64,000 nt of DNA from Nezara viridula (lineage: Eukaryota; Arthropoda; Insecta; Hemiptera; Pentatomidae). The notes under the pieces are model-generated. The model worked only from the letters and a program-made list of their open reading frames with translations, was not told the origin of the DNA and made no database searches. Each line of letters opens with the position of its first letter. Position 1 is the stretch's first letter. This document shows positions 9,986-22,210 of this stretch, piece after piece. Location: positions 152,087,925 through 152,151,924 of the forward strand of contig OV725079.1 in the NCBI GenBank assembly GCA_928085145.1. Direction: 5' to 3'. A program made the position numbers and the translations under genes.

Positions 9986-12784
9986 TATTGTTTGTGTATA
10001 GTAACATATTTATAAGTTTGTACTGCAATTTTTTACTAATAAAAAATAAGAAATAACTAAATTTGAAGAGGGAAGGCCGAGTATATTTAAAAATATGTAA
10101 ACAAAGCGATAGAATATATTAAATATTTTTATTTAAGGATTTGTGGCAGTGAGATAAACTCTCGATTCAAATTTGCCGCGAAAAATTGGATAAAATCTTC
10201 TCATAAAAATGGAACGGTGCACATGAATCAATCATAAAATCTTAGGATATGATGCTAAATATAATTATCTTTGAATACAATCTAAAATTTCAATAATAGG
10301 GATATAGGTCGTGATAAAAAGCATAGCCATCAGTCCATTTTTCCTCTTTTCTTAATTTATTTTATTTTTTTCATTTTATTCATTCATGTAGATTAATTGC
10401 TATTGATTTTGATTTTATTTTTGTTATTCGATATATTGAAGGGACCAAACGATATTCTTACCCTTCTCAGTATTTATTGTGAAAGGGGAGCCGATTGCCC
10501 TCCTGGTTATTGCTCACTTCCGAAGTCTGCGGCTATGATCTTGACTCGTGCAACAGTACAGTGCATTCATTACCAATGCTATCAAATCATTATATACGAT
10601 TTTATTTTATTTATATTTTTTATATAGTCCACACTTGAGCCGTTAAAGATACTGTCTGTATATTTAGTTAAATATCCATTTTTAAAAGCGGTGTATATGT
10701 ATATGGCATAGGAAATTATATACGCTTCAGGTTCACATATAATAGAAATATGATATTTGAGAGACTACTTTTTTGCACTAATTGCATAAATTAAAATAAT
10801 CCATTTTGTTTTTAAGAATAGTTTCGCTTTATTTCCCACCAACATGGTCAAGCTTCGGTCAAATGTATTAATTATTAGTTCTAATTTCTTCTTCCTAATA
10901 AATTAAAATAAATAATTAAAGGTTAGCACCACGAAAAAAAAGAACATATGTTTTCTTTTTTTTTCTGAGAAGTTAAGTTTTTTCCTCCTGTACAGTTGAG
11001 AGAGTACTAATGCCTGTCATACGATATTGTGATTAAAAATTAAAAATACTTGAACATTGTATTCCAATATGGTATACACTGATTAATACGTGTTTTATCT
11101 CCACTTATAAATAATCGATTAAATAATGATTCATTGTCCTTAATTTTGAAGTGTTTGATCGAAGTGTTGTCGTAGATTTATATTAAAATAACATAGTCAA
11201 GAGTTTTCAATAACTATTCTATTTTTATTTTGTTTTTTGTCACATCACACAAAGAGAAAACATTTGACATATCAATGAGTAAAGAAATATGAAGTTCTTC
11301 GGTTAATAGATATTGATTAGGTCTGCAAAACACTGATTAGGTCTTCTTTGAAAGACGAATCTTGAGGAAAACATTTTTTATATTTTCTGATGTCACCTTG
11401 TGGAAGACTTGGCCCGAACTAGGTATACCTCTTTTAATTCCAAACTCTTTGGTCACCCCAATCCTCTAGTTCGTAACCTTTCATCCATGCTGCCAAACCT
11501 CCGAGGCGCCTGAAAACAAGATGGCTAAGGGAACTCCTAAATTAATTTATCTTTGCAGGGTTACCAATGGGTATCTTCTTCACAAGTACCTTCATGTAAT
11601 ATATTCCTATAGCAAATTTACTGGTTATATATATGTTTACAGTTGTAAATTTAAATAAAAAAATAATAAAAAGAAAATTTCTGAAGTATAGGCCTGGTTG
11701 AATTATACTAAAACGTGAAGACATTGTTTGGTTAGAAAGTTAATTAATGTACTTTGGAATCTTGTTAAATGTAAAAATTAAATTAAATTGTAAAAATGAT
11801 TCTGGATGAAAAAATTGTAAATTTTACTGCAATACTGAGCATCAGTTCAATTTGCATAAAAACAAAAATCAACTAACACCTATAATTTCAATCAATTAAT
11901 AGAACTGTATAACTTATGATAGATACTTACATTTATATATAAATATCTCTTATATACAGTATATCTTATATATTAAATATACATATAGATGTTAGATATA
12001 GTTTAATGATAATATTAAGAAAAATCAACTGTTCAGCACGATATTCAGCCTAAATTATCTCTAAAACCTCTTCTTCTTCCTCTATAATTTAATATTCTTC
12101 TTTGATAATAAATAAATATAAAAGTACGTAAATAATTTAAAAAATGTAATCAATAAATAAATAATCAATATCTCTAATATTGTTTTAATGTGTTATAAGC
12201 AGTAATATGTTAGTATTCAATCATCAAACTGAAGGAGCTTTCTGTCAAGTCAGATTTTCTTTTTAATGTTTGATATTTTTTTAATAATTTTCGAATAAGT
12301 TTGTTTATTTATCCATCATTTGCAAGAAAGTGATTTATCCTTATCTATCTTTGTTTGCTCCATTTCATAATCTAAATAATACCCTATATTTATTTTTTTT
12401 ATATATTGTGATCCTTATATGGTATTTTAATTTAGTAAGTAGGTGTAGAGTATTGAATGGTAGACCAGATTTTTCCGATGACCAAGAGTCGGAATTCAGG
12501 ACAGAATTTGAAAGACCATGTTCTGACGAGAGTGATACTTGCTCCCAGTCAGTCTATTACAGTTGCATTTATTGATTTTCAATTATATTGTCAAAAAATA
12601 TTATTTATTAAGGTATAAATTATAATGTAGGGTCATTTTTAAATATATCAACATATTACAAAGGTTCAAAAGGTGTCTTTATTACCACAGTAGTAAAATT
12701 ACATTTTTTTTTTTCTATTTTGTAGCTAAAGATATTTCAGTTGTGTTGTAAGCCTGTGTAAGGAAAAACTGATGTATTTTTTAT
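9986..12784. other. No firm gene; possible exon-like frame at 12453-12575
   Basis: Long AT-rich stretch. The best coding-like piece is at 12453-12575 (+), which reads ...CRVLNGRPDFSDDQESEFRTEF... and ends ...CSQSVYYSCIY-stop, rich in acidic and charged residues unlike the surrounding noise. I do not recognise it. A frame at 10480-10620 with several cysteines (CERGADCPPGYC) is also unassigned. Confidence 0.35.
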
Positions 12785-13430
12785 ATTTGTTTTTATTTAT
12801 GGTATTTACAACTGTATCAATATAAATAAATCAAGTAAATGTGCACAGAGAAATTCAATCACATGAAAACGCTTATTGAGAAACTACCCATTGGTAGTAT
12901 TCTAATAATTAGGAATCGAAGATGAAGCAAGGTTAGAAACAAGAAGATTCGGATGGTTATGGTGTTTATTATGGAAGGATAGGTATCTGGATTGGGCCAA
13001 ATCGGAAACATATGAAACATTAAGGTTTATGTGAATTATTTTATTTGTGGCAAATTAAGGCATTAAGGATTTTGGATTGTAAGGATTGGATACCAGAGGA
13101 ATTTGATGGTTTAGTGAAGCCCCATAGCTCAACTCCATAAGCCCAAATAGGTCTTATCATAGTCATGGATATGAGTGTTTTGTAATCAATTGGAAGTTTA
13201 GAGCGTTTGTAAGTGTTGGAATAAGAGGAAACGTCTAGCAGTTTCTTGTCGTTTCTTTCTTGTATGAGGATCCCAAGTGAGATGTTTGTCCAGGTGGAGT
13301 TCTAGGTATCGGATACAAATCCGGATAAGTGGGGTATTATTAAAGGATAGTGTAGGATAGGAAGTCATAGGATTACAACGAAGGGTAAAGGTGATTTGAT
13401 GGGATTTATTGGAATTGATTTTAATCCTTT
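12785..13430 (-). pseudogene. Jockey-like LINE (subfamily A), 3' part, decayed
   Basis: On the minus strand the sequence gives, in broken frames, KSHQITFTLR, IRYLELHLDKHLTWDPHTRKKRQE, MIRPIWAYGVELWG and IQSLQSKILNA. These align block by block with the cleaner copy at 22211-23348 (YLGFLLDKRLTWNPHTRLKRQE, LKPIWTYGLELWG, IQSFQSKVLRTIVNAP). The 3' UTR (left end) contains the subfamily-A signature 'taccaatgggtagtttctcaataagcg' on the minus strand, also found at 52131 and 55520-55648. It is 5'-truncated and full of frameshifts. Confidence 0.75.
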
Positions 13431-13435
13431 TTTTA

Positions 13436-14384
13436 TATTATTTTTTTTTCAGGTCATTTAGACATCAGAATTATTTCAATTCAACAAATTTATAAAATTA
13501 AGCTATTTCTTGTTAAAAGTGTATTCTGAAATCAGCTATAAATAGACAAAAATATATTACAAGGATAAGTTATTTTATTGAGGATCACTGTGAAAGTTAA
13601 AAAAAATAAATTATAAAAATATGTAAATATGTCTTTAAATGAGGTTGTTTGAATACCATCTACAGTACCATGTATAGGTATGTGTATATGTGTATTGAGA
13701 CAAAAAAAGATTAAGCCTTTGATAGATCTTTTTTAATTATTAAACTTCAAAACATTCATCATTTATTAACATAGCTTAGTTGCGAAATCAAGACTGATGT
13801 TTTGGTGAAAGTTTTTTTAAAAAATGTCTTAACAATTGCAGCTAAATGTCTTACGTTTGACAGATCAAGCTGTGCGGTAAAGCTCTTTCTTATTGCAGAC
13901 AATGAAGCTTGAGATAAGGCAAGCTCTCTTAAGCTCTCTGAATCTATTATGACTCGTCCATTACAGAAACTTACTCCATTACCTATGGAATTATAATCTA
14001 TTCAGAATGCTGAATTATTCCGCTCTGATTCTACGATATTGCGTTGGACCGATTTTGAAATGATAAGATTTAGATTGTTCTTCGTTCTTCTGAAGCAGAA
14101 AAAGGATTTAATTAATTTTTCTTTTATACAAAAATAAAGATGGTTCAATTGTTTTTACAGTTCACTTGTTTCACATTTCAAACTTTCATAGATCAAGAAA
14201 ACTCTGTTAACATACATTACTATTAATTTTTTTCATCTAAATTAATCTTTGATAATTATAAAAAAAAAATGTGCATACTTTAATATTCCTCTATAAAAAG
14301 TTCATAATATATTTTACAGTAATATGCATGTAACTTTTTATTAGTTCACTGGCGCTTGTTAGTATTATTCGTAGACATCTTATT
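13436..14384. other. No gene seen
   Basis: AT-rich spacer; 13780-14060 is slightly more complex but carries no recognisable frame. Confidence 0.4.
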
Positions 14385-14880
14385 TTTTTTTCTGGCACTG
14401 GCTAACTTCTCCACTCAAGTGCTGATTGTATGTGGCTTAAATGCTTTCACTCAGTCTCCACTTGCCTCTATACAATCTAGGGACTGGGTGAGAAGCGCTG
14501 GGAACTCTTTGAACCTTGCGTTGTCCTTTACATGAGAGCGGCAAAACATGATTTGGAGTTTCCAAGGCTGAATGTAAATATTGTATATGGGAATGAATGT
14601 GTGACAAATATTTTTTTTTCTTTTTACAGTGTATTTTATTCTTTTTACAGTATATTTTTTTCTTTTTACAGTGTATTTTATTCTTTTTACAGTATATTTT
14701 TTTCTTTTTACAGTGTATTTTTTTACAAGTATTTTTCTTTTTCTTTAAATTTATATATTTTTACTTATGTTTTCTTCTTATTTAATATTTTGATTTGTAT
14801 ATAAAAACTGGATGTAAGCATAGACCCATAATTCCAAATGCCCTTGAATGTGGTAAATTGTTATTATTCAAATAAATCTG
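14385..14880 (+). repeat. Jockey-like subfamily B 3' UTR copy
   Basis: Shares with the 3' UTR at 23349-23800 the blocks 'tggca.tggc.a.cttctccactcaagt.ctga', 'gtaaatattgtatat.gg.atgaatgtgt' and a tail ending in 'ttattattcaa'. No coding sequence remains, so this is a very short 5'-truncated insertion. It contains the tandem array described separately. Confidence 0.65.
14611..14726 (+). repeat. Tandem 21-23-bp repeat with CTTTTTACAG units
   Basis: Five units of the form 'atttt(t/a)ttctttttacagtgt/tat' follow one another. Alternate units differ (GTGT versus GTAT), implying a two-unit higher-order period of about 43 bp. Each unit contains a pyrimidine run followed by ACAG, resembling a splice acceptor. 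Confidence 0.85.
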
Positions 14881-16153
14881 TCATCTCAAACATATTGTTG
14901 AGCAAACAGTTCCACTGATTTTTTATGTTATTTTTTTCATATTACTCATAATGAGTGGGATCTTGTCAATGTTTTGTAACGATTTTAGCTTTAAACACAA
15001 AACAAAAAATATATATATATTTTTAATATTTTCAAATTTTTGGTGGTTTCATATAATTTGTGCGATCATAATGATATGTATTGGATATATATGTCCTGTA
15101 CTTGAAAGACTAAAAACATTAAAATAAAATTTAAAAAAGTAATTTATTTTCCCGATTTCTGTAGTCGAGTTTTTTTTTTTTAATAATGATAGTTTTATAT
15201 TAATCTTTAATGACTGTGAGATTAATTTAAGAAAATCAAACTGAATGTCGATAATGTCTTACTACATTTCTCACTGTCTGTGAGAATTTTTCGCACCAAA
15301 TAGATCTAGTTGTTGTATACTTCATGTACCATTATTGCTTGTCTGAGGAGAAGATTGTGTTTTTAATCATACTGTGTCTTAAATTAGACGAAGGTGCTCT
15401 CAGTTCATACTCAGCTTACATAATAGTCATATGTTAAGGTTAAGCAGTAAATAGGAGGCGCAGGGAAGCAGTTTTCCCTACATGAAAATATATTGTCGTA
15501 TATTTTCATTGATGCTCTGTGCTAGTCAACCTTTGCTCTTTCCGAACTTTACCCAAAATGTATTTTCGCAAAATAGTCATGATTTTAAATAAGTTATTTT
15601 CTAATGACATAATATCAATCGTATATGATAAATATGCAGCGTTTCCTCAACTTTCGCTCATACAGTTATACTATAGAAAAATATTTCTTGGACTACTTTC
15701 TTTAGACCAAAGATATCCTTTTTGAAATTCAATACCTTATAAATTGAAAACATATTGGTAGTCGAGTTACCATGTCGGGGTAGATATAAAGGAGTAAATA
15801 TATGACGGAGTCCATTCACTTTGGCAAATGGCTGAAAATAATAAAAAAATAGCTGAATACAACTTTTATTAAAGCAAAAAAAGAAAAACCTATATAGACG
15901 TATGTTACCTTCTTGGTCTGTTACAAAATCGATCGTAGAATAATTATAATTGGTACTCCTATCATAGTCTGCCAGGTTATGCCGCTACATCTTTTTTTTC
16001 TCAGAGAGAAACACTTTATTTTCATAAAATATAAAATACAAAGGATTGCTGCCCAATTATATTGGGTTGCTATATACACAGCATACTCTTCTATCCTTAG
16101 GACAATATTTGAACTTATATATAAATATACAGAAGTATTAGTTAGTATTAGCA

Positions 16154-16190
<37 letters not shown>

Positions 16191-16233
16191 TTATTATTTT
16201 TTTTTCCTTTTTCCTTCCTTTCATTGTTCATGC
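14881..16233. other. No gene seen; (TA)n at about 16155-16182
   Basis: AT-rich. Frames at 15519-15725 and 15913-16329 lack domains and are partly microsatellite-derived. Confidence 0.4.
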
Positions 16234-16875
16234 TTTTTTTTTTTTTTTTTTTTTTTAACAATTAGTTTCCCTTTCTCTCACTTCTCTCTCTTTATCTCTA
16301 TTGTTTTCAATTATTCATTAAATAAATAAATAAATACATAAATTAAAACTCTCGGGCTAGCCATGCACGTGGTGGTGAATGATTCCAAAGGAGTCGAGGA
16401 CTATATTTTCAGCCAACCTTGCTACGTCCTTAATGTTGACACCTAGTTCCTCGAGGAAGCTCCTTGTTCTTTTTGGGATACTTCCGCGAGACCCAAACCA
16501 GAGGCCTCTCCCGGTGAACTCTCTCTCTCCGAAGGTCTTACGGAATTTATCTTTTAAGAAAGGGATACATTTATCGTACGTGTTCTTCTTTTCCCTTTCC
16601 ACTTCACCCGCCTGATCGAGGTCATTGCTCTCAAAGCGGACAGTTGGATCCAAGATCAGCGCTGTCCTTCTTGTCTTGGGAAATGCGACGATATCCGCGT
16701 ATCTCGTAGAGCCTTCACTATCGATGCAATATACCTCGTCAAAGCAGGTGAATTTCCTTTCCTTAAGGAGCCTCATCAACTCGAACTTGACCCGGTGGTG
16801 ACGACGTGTTATGAGGAGGGAGTTGTTGGGGCATTTTCCCAGCACATGGGTTGGTGTTTCAGACTCTCTGCCGCA
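16234..16875 (-). pseudogene. 5'-truncated LINE end with restriction-like endonuclease domain
   Basis: From 16875 down to the stop at 16357-16359 one minus-strand frame stays open for about 170 codons. It begins CGRESETPTHVLGKC, part of a CCHC motif just before the endonuclease, then ITRRHHRVKFELMRLL, YADIVAFPKTRRTALILDPTVRFE, the block EKKNTYDKCIPFLKDKF and GLWFGSRGSIPK. The RADI-X-(I)LDPTVRFE arrangement fits the PD-(D/E)XK restriction-like endonuclease at the C-terminus of R2-type LINEs, which nicks target DNA for target-primed reverse transcription. A stop codon lies immediately before the first Cys, near the 5' truncation point. A ~100-bp 3' UTR ends in an A tail, seen as the T-run at 16234-16256. 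The endonuclease class is well supported; the exact clade is inferred. Confidence 0.75.
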
Positions 16876-16879
16876 TTAT

Positions 16880-18500
16880 ATAAACAAAATTTGGTACCAT
16901 GTCTTGGTGGTAAATAAAGTATTATAATTTCCTGAGGTAAATTTCCAAGTGAACATTATTCAATCCGCTAATAAAGCAAATTTACAATACTTAAAAAGGA
17001 ATATAATAATCAAAAACAATTTATCAATCGTTTTATTTAATTATTTTTTCAATTAATTCATTCCAAAGACAAAAACTAAATACATGACATTCACTTATTC
17101 AATTACTTGCAGTCTTTCGCTTAACAAATCTACGGGGTAGCCAAAAATATTCAGATGCAAAAAATACAGAATTCTCAACCAAAGTATTTAAGATTCGTCA
17201 TGCCTTCACTCTGTTAATTCTGTAACAAAGCTTTCCCTATATATGCTAACGTTGCAAGATCACATTCGGACCTTATAAAAAAGTTTTCAAGACTATCTAT
17301 ACGAAGTTGATATAAAATCCATGGCCACAACATATATCCCAGAAAGCACCTGACAAAAACTGAAAGGAGCCGATTAAGAGATCAACTGGACCAATTTTTA
17401 TTTTACGTTAGGAGTAGGGTCGATGGGAACTGACCTCTCTCACGCTTGACATTTCATTTGTATCGATTAAAGTCTCATCCGCTTATTGTAGCAGGCTGAC
17501 TATCGTGTGGCTATAAAAATAAATTTAAAAAATGAAATAAAATGATGCAGCCAATGAGAGGCGTGTTTGTAAGGTTTAGCTTTGAAATCGCTGAGGTTCA
17601 TTCTAGTCTTATAAGCTTATTCATGGAATTTATCCCGTGGACCCGGCTTAAATGAGTTACCCAACATTTGAAATTGCGTTTGTGGATAAACTCATTTCCT
17701 CACTCCATCGTCCTCTCTGAATTATCCCTGAATCAAACTGATATCATCTATGATGATGGTCTTACCATTATGGAAATACACAATTGTTAGTTTGTAAGAC
17801 CATTAAGGAATTTTCGAACTACTTTATTAATTAAATATTAAAGAATTATCATATTTAATTTACACATTATTTCACTATATTTATGAATGACATATAGACA
17901 CCAAACGTTTTGATCTATTCATGTAATATGCTGTTCCTAGAGACCTAATAGACCTAGAGTATAATATTTTTTATTTTTTTGCTTGTAAGAAATGATTATA
18001 CAGCATATATTTCCTTTGCAATTCGTAACATCAAGGACATTACACGAAAAACTCAAAAATCCAAGATTGTTGGTTGGAACTGTGTTGGATAACTATGATC
18101 ATATGAGCCTTTCATTTGACAGAATGACTACCTCCAATTTAAACATTTTTTAATAAAGTTTTTTCAGTGACACATCTGATTGGAAAATTAATAATATTTG
18201 TACAGACAGTGAGTAAGTTGAATTCGAGGTAGGTGATTGCTGCGTTGAAATGCAGATCAGATGATAAAGTTATAAATTTTCCCACTAGAAATATCAGTAA
18301 AATTATTAATTAAAAATATTTAATTGATTATATCCATTCTGTCAACTTTATTCTTAAATCTCTTTTCTTCAATCGAACATATTTTTAAAAACAAAGTTCC
18401 ATTCCGATGTAAAAATTAGATGTAAAAATATTTTCAAAGGTTTTACGGTTTAATGGGACCGACCCATCAATTTTCTTTCTAAGTGCATATTTTTATTTTA
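16880..18500. other. No gene seen
   Basis: AT-rich sequence with no frame of interest. The slightly more complex part at 17330-17760 gives no recognisable domain on either strand. Confidence 0.4.
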
Positions 18501-18596
18501 CCTAATTATTATTATTTATTATCATTATCATTGATATATATTATTATTTTATTTGTACTTATTTAAAATCTATATTTATTTATTTTTTGTGTGTAT

Positions 18597-18690
18597 AAAT
18601 ATTATGAATGAACACTGGTAGCCCAATACTGTTGCTCTTTAATATGGCAGATTGTATAACATTATGATTCAATAAACTTATAAATATATA
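18597..18690 (+). repeat. Possible Jockey subfamily B tail
   Basis: 'atgaatgaacactggtagccca...gcagattgtataacattatgattcaataaa' resembles the end of the 22-kb copy ('atgaatgagaacttctagcctt..gctgattgtattattattcaa'). Confidence 0.4.
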
Positions 18691-19640
18691 TATATAACAT
18701 ATTTTGCGTTTATAACATATATTATGCGGAAACAGATCGTTGGGAATTAGTGAAAATATGGTCCAGTGTTAAATTTATGAAATGACATTTTGGTCATATT
18801 TTCATTAGTACGCCTATATTTCGAAAATCACGTTCGTGTGAACCAAATATGGATGAAAATTGGTAAAAGAATGTAATATCAATTTCATTTAATTATCTTG
18901 AAAAACAGCTCATTCCACTTTTCCAAAATTTGGAAAACAAATTGTACAAACGTTCTAGTATTAGGTTTATCAACTTTAATTAAACAATTATAATTTGACT
19001 AACTATTTGCTAAGACTGTGATGGCTATAGAAAGTGGTAGTCAGTGAACATATGGAAAGATAGTTTAAATTAACACTGTAGTTTTATGAGGTTATAAGTT
19101 CGGTTCTGTCTTCATTTGATTAAGTTGTACTTAGTTTTTAAAGTGAAATTGTTGGTTCTTCTGATTCTTTTTCAAGATTGAATGTATTATTTTATTTACT
19201 TCACTTACACCTGTGTCACTTTTGATATTGCTAACTATATTCAATACTTACTATCTTATACAGCATTTCTTTATTTTTTTATAAATGTAGCTTCTCTTGT
19301 TGTTTTTTTTATTTTTGTATCAATTTTTACTCATCAGAAATATTATTATTTTAATTTTAAGCTTCTTTTATTTTTGTATAAATTATTTAGAACTTTATTC
19401 GATTCCTTGCCAATTGTTATCAATTCATCGAAACCAAGGAGAAATTTATATTTTCTTATCTTATAAATTAATTTTAACTGAATATTTATTTCGAAACACC
19501 GAAAATTTATTTTTTTTCATCTCAAAGTTTATTTTATGTAAGCATTGTTTTTTTATATTTATAAACTTGGCATTATGCTTAAAAAATGCTATATCCTATC
19601 CTTCATCCTTGATAATTTAATTTTTTTTTTCCAAAATCCT
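18691..19640. other. No gene seen
   Basis: The open frames at 19182-19620 are aromatic-rich products of T-rich DNA with no domain. They might be the degraded region upstream of the LINE endonuclease remnant that follows. Confidence 0.35.
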
Positions 19641-20150
19641 ACTTCCTCACCCTCCAGTCATGACGAATATCCTGAATTTCTGTCACATCAATGCACAATC
19701 CCTTACTGTACACTAGAATGAATTTCAGGAACATTTTCTTGATAATTTTTACCACATAATAGCAATATCCGAAACCTAGTTAAAACCTTTTATCTCTTAC
19801 TCCCAGATTTCCCTAACCAATTATTTCTTCCTACTATTGTAATAGTATAGAAAAGTAAAATTGTAAATAGTTACTACTGCAAATATGTATATAAATTATT
19901 AAAGCGTTCTTCATTATTTTTATTTCATGTTTATTTTCAATTTTTTGTTTTTTATTTTTAACTGATCTAAAATAGTAAGTAACTTATAATTTTTTCTATT
20001 ATTTTCTTTTTTATTTTGACTATTTAATTACTTTATATTTTTGTTTATGTATCTCTAAGGCTCCTTAGCCCAAATTATTGTCTTTTTATATTATACTAAA
20101 GGGACTTGTCCCAGAATAAATAAAGCATTATTATTATTATTACTTTTCCT
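19641..20150 (+). pseudogene. Jockey-like LINE: endonuclease start joined to 3' tail
   Basis: From 19660 the frame reads TNILNFCHINAQSLT, a stop, NEFQEHFLDNFYHIIAISET, a stop, LKP. This is the N-terminal strand of the APE-type endonuclease of Jockey-like LINEs; ISET(W)LKP contains the catalytic glutamate and the tryptophan has become TAG. The rest of ORF2 is missing. An AT-rich stretch leads to a LINE 3' end at 20100-20140, 'gggacttgtcccagaataaataaagc', followed by (ATT)n. The deletion and two stops make it inactive. Confidence 0.7.
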
Positions 20151-21650
20151 GTATTATCAGCTATGTAAACACTTGCCCGGAATATTTTACCACTTTTTTC
20201 ACGTGCAAGTCCTCTTTAACTCTTCTTAGGCAATTCAATCAACATCATATTGATTGAAAACTCAACCGGTTTATGCAACGTTTGTTCATCCATCGGACAG
20301 AATATATCTGACATTAAAACAAAAACAGAATTATCCTCGTAACTAGGACTTGCCTTGCTTATATTCCATTGTATTTATTTATTTTTTAAATATTTTTCCA
20401 TTGCTTTCCTGCTCCATTATTAATTGATTACTGAAAAAAAATATGGATGTAAGACTCTTTAAACAAAACGAATTTAGAAGTCAACATGGCTCAGTGAAAA
20501 TTATATATACAGCCAAACGAAGAAATTCCCTGTTGAACTATTTCTAAATAACTGGGAACTGAAATTAAAAATATATGTATGTAACTATCCTCAATCTCAA
20601 TTTCAAATTTTGAAACGGAGTGTTTTTGTAAAGTAGTTACATTCACTCATTTCAGACAACTCAATTCAAATAACCCATTTTAGACCAAAATTATTTTTTT
20701 TAAATGATGCTTATATTATAGAGTAGTAGAAACTGTCACTTCTTCTTGATGAATAAGCTTGTAATACTAAACCAAGGAGAAGCATTATCTATTAGTTGTA
20801 ATATTAACGCCAATTTAAAAAAAATGATCAACAAAGAGTCCTGGTATCCTTCGGACATCTTTACTTAAATAGAGATCAATTCCTTTCGGTAAATCATATC
20901 TATCTCTATAGATCGCGCCTAAACTTGGTGTGCAACGATGTAGAATTATCTCAATTATTTTTCCACCATAATTATTGACTAGCTATTGCTTATTAACAAT
21001 TCTCTTATCTTCATGGAATAATTGTTATCGAATGAGTATGCGATGTACACACCTTGACGGTAATGACACATTATATATTTTCCTCTTTTTAACGATACTA
21101 CGCAAAAGAAAATGCGTATGACTGATCAAAACACTTCGTTAACAGAAGTAGTTTAATCCATATCTCAAAATATAATTTGTTATTCGTTTAAAAGTGGACA
21201 GAGAAGCAATGAAATTATGTAATGTGTAAATGTTTTATAAATCGTGCTCTTTTATATCTAATCTTGTGAATTTAAGCTTCTTTTTTTTTTGTATTCTTAT
21301 GTATATTTCGTATTTAATTTTGTGGGATTATTTATGATTATAACTGATTAATTTATTCACTTAAACTTGTGAGCGGTCACATTTAATAATCTCATCGTAA
21401 TTTTCATTATACCTAAGTTTTTTTTTTTAATTTAATTGACACCACTAAAGTATATTTAAAGAATTCAGCAAAATCTTTCTTTTAATTTGAAAAAATAACT
21501 AACCTATATAAACAAATTAAATATTTATGTTTTTTTAACAAAACTAATTGCAGAAATCAAACAAGCCGGAGGATTGTATTTCATTCTTATCGAATCTTTA
21601 TTTTCATTCAAATATACATTTAATAATTTATTTAACTGTATCGTAACACG
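20151..21650. other. No gene seen
   Basis: AT-rich spacer without recognisable coding or repeat structure. Confidence 0.4.
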
Positions 21651-21860
21651 AATCGAATTTTAGAACAAGCGTCATGGAACTTGCCTCAGAACTTGACATC
21701 AGAAATAATTTTGCCAAGTACTTATTCATCATTGGGAAAAATCTAATTCCATTGAAGATTAGTCATTGTTATATTCTGAATGACCACTCCAAAACGATGG
21801 GTTCTTTGCACGTCAGAACGTTCCATGTATATTTTCGAAAATATTTTTACTAACTCATAA
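21651..21860 (+). repeat. Dispersed repeat C, copy 1
   Basis: Shares with 25290-25490 the ordered phrases 'aacttgacat..cagaaat', 'gattagtcattgttatattctgaat.accac', 'gatgg.ttctt' and 'tatattttcgaaaat'. Class unknown; no coding capacity. Confidence 0.5.
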
Positions 21861-22140
21861 CTTCTTCTCGATATTAACTTAAAACAGTGAGCCCAGTAGT
21901 TCCTTTTAAATTATACCAGTTCTTTATCATCGTGTCGAAATCTTTCTAAACATAATTAATCCTGTCTCAATCCGTTGACTTTTATACCATTTAAGTTTTT
22001 AAACATGAAAATTATTTAAACGACTTTTATTAAAATTGTTGAAGAAATTTAAGGTGGCAATCGATAATATTCAATTCTTCATGAAATTCCCCTTCGTTTG
22101 GTACCTCTCCAAAATCCATCGCTCCAGAGAACCTGAAAAT

Positions 22141-22210
22141 TAGCGCATGTCATTATTTATAATTTATGCATATTTACTAGTTGTATTTGTATACAGTTGT
22201 AAATTTCATT
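22141..22210 (+). repeat. Jockey subfamily A 3' UTR, interrupted by a B element
   Basis: 'gcatgtcattatttataa...tatttactagttgtatttgtatacagttgtaaatttcatt' matches the 3' UTR at 52160-52225. Its last part, 'aaataaaca...', resumes at 23865 after the inserted element, so the A tail was split by a later insertion. Confidence 0.75.

Noticed and set aside
14532..14804. 90-codon frame with repeated FYSVFYSFYSIFF
   Set aside because: Translation of the tandem CTTTTTACAG array in a LINE 3' UTR.
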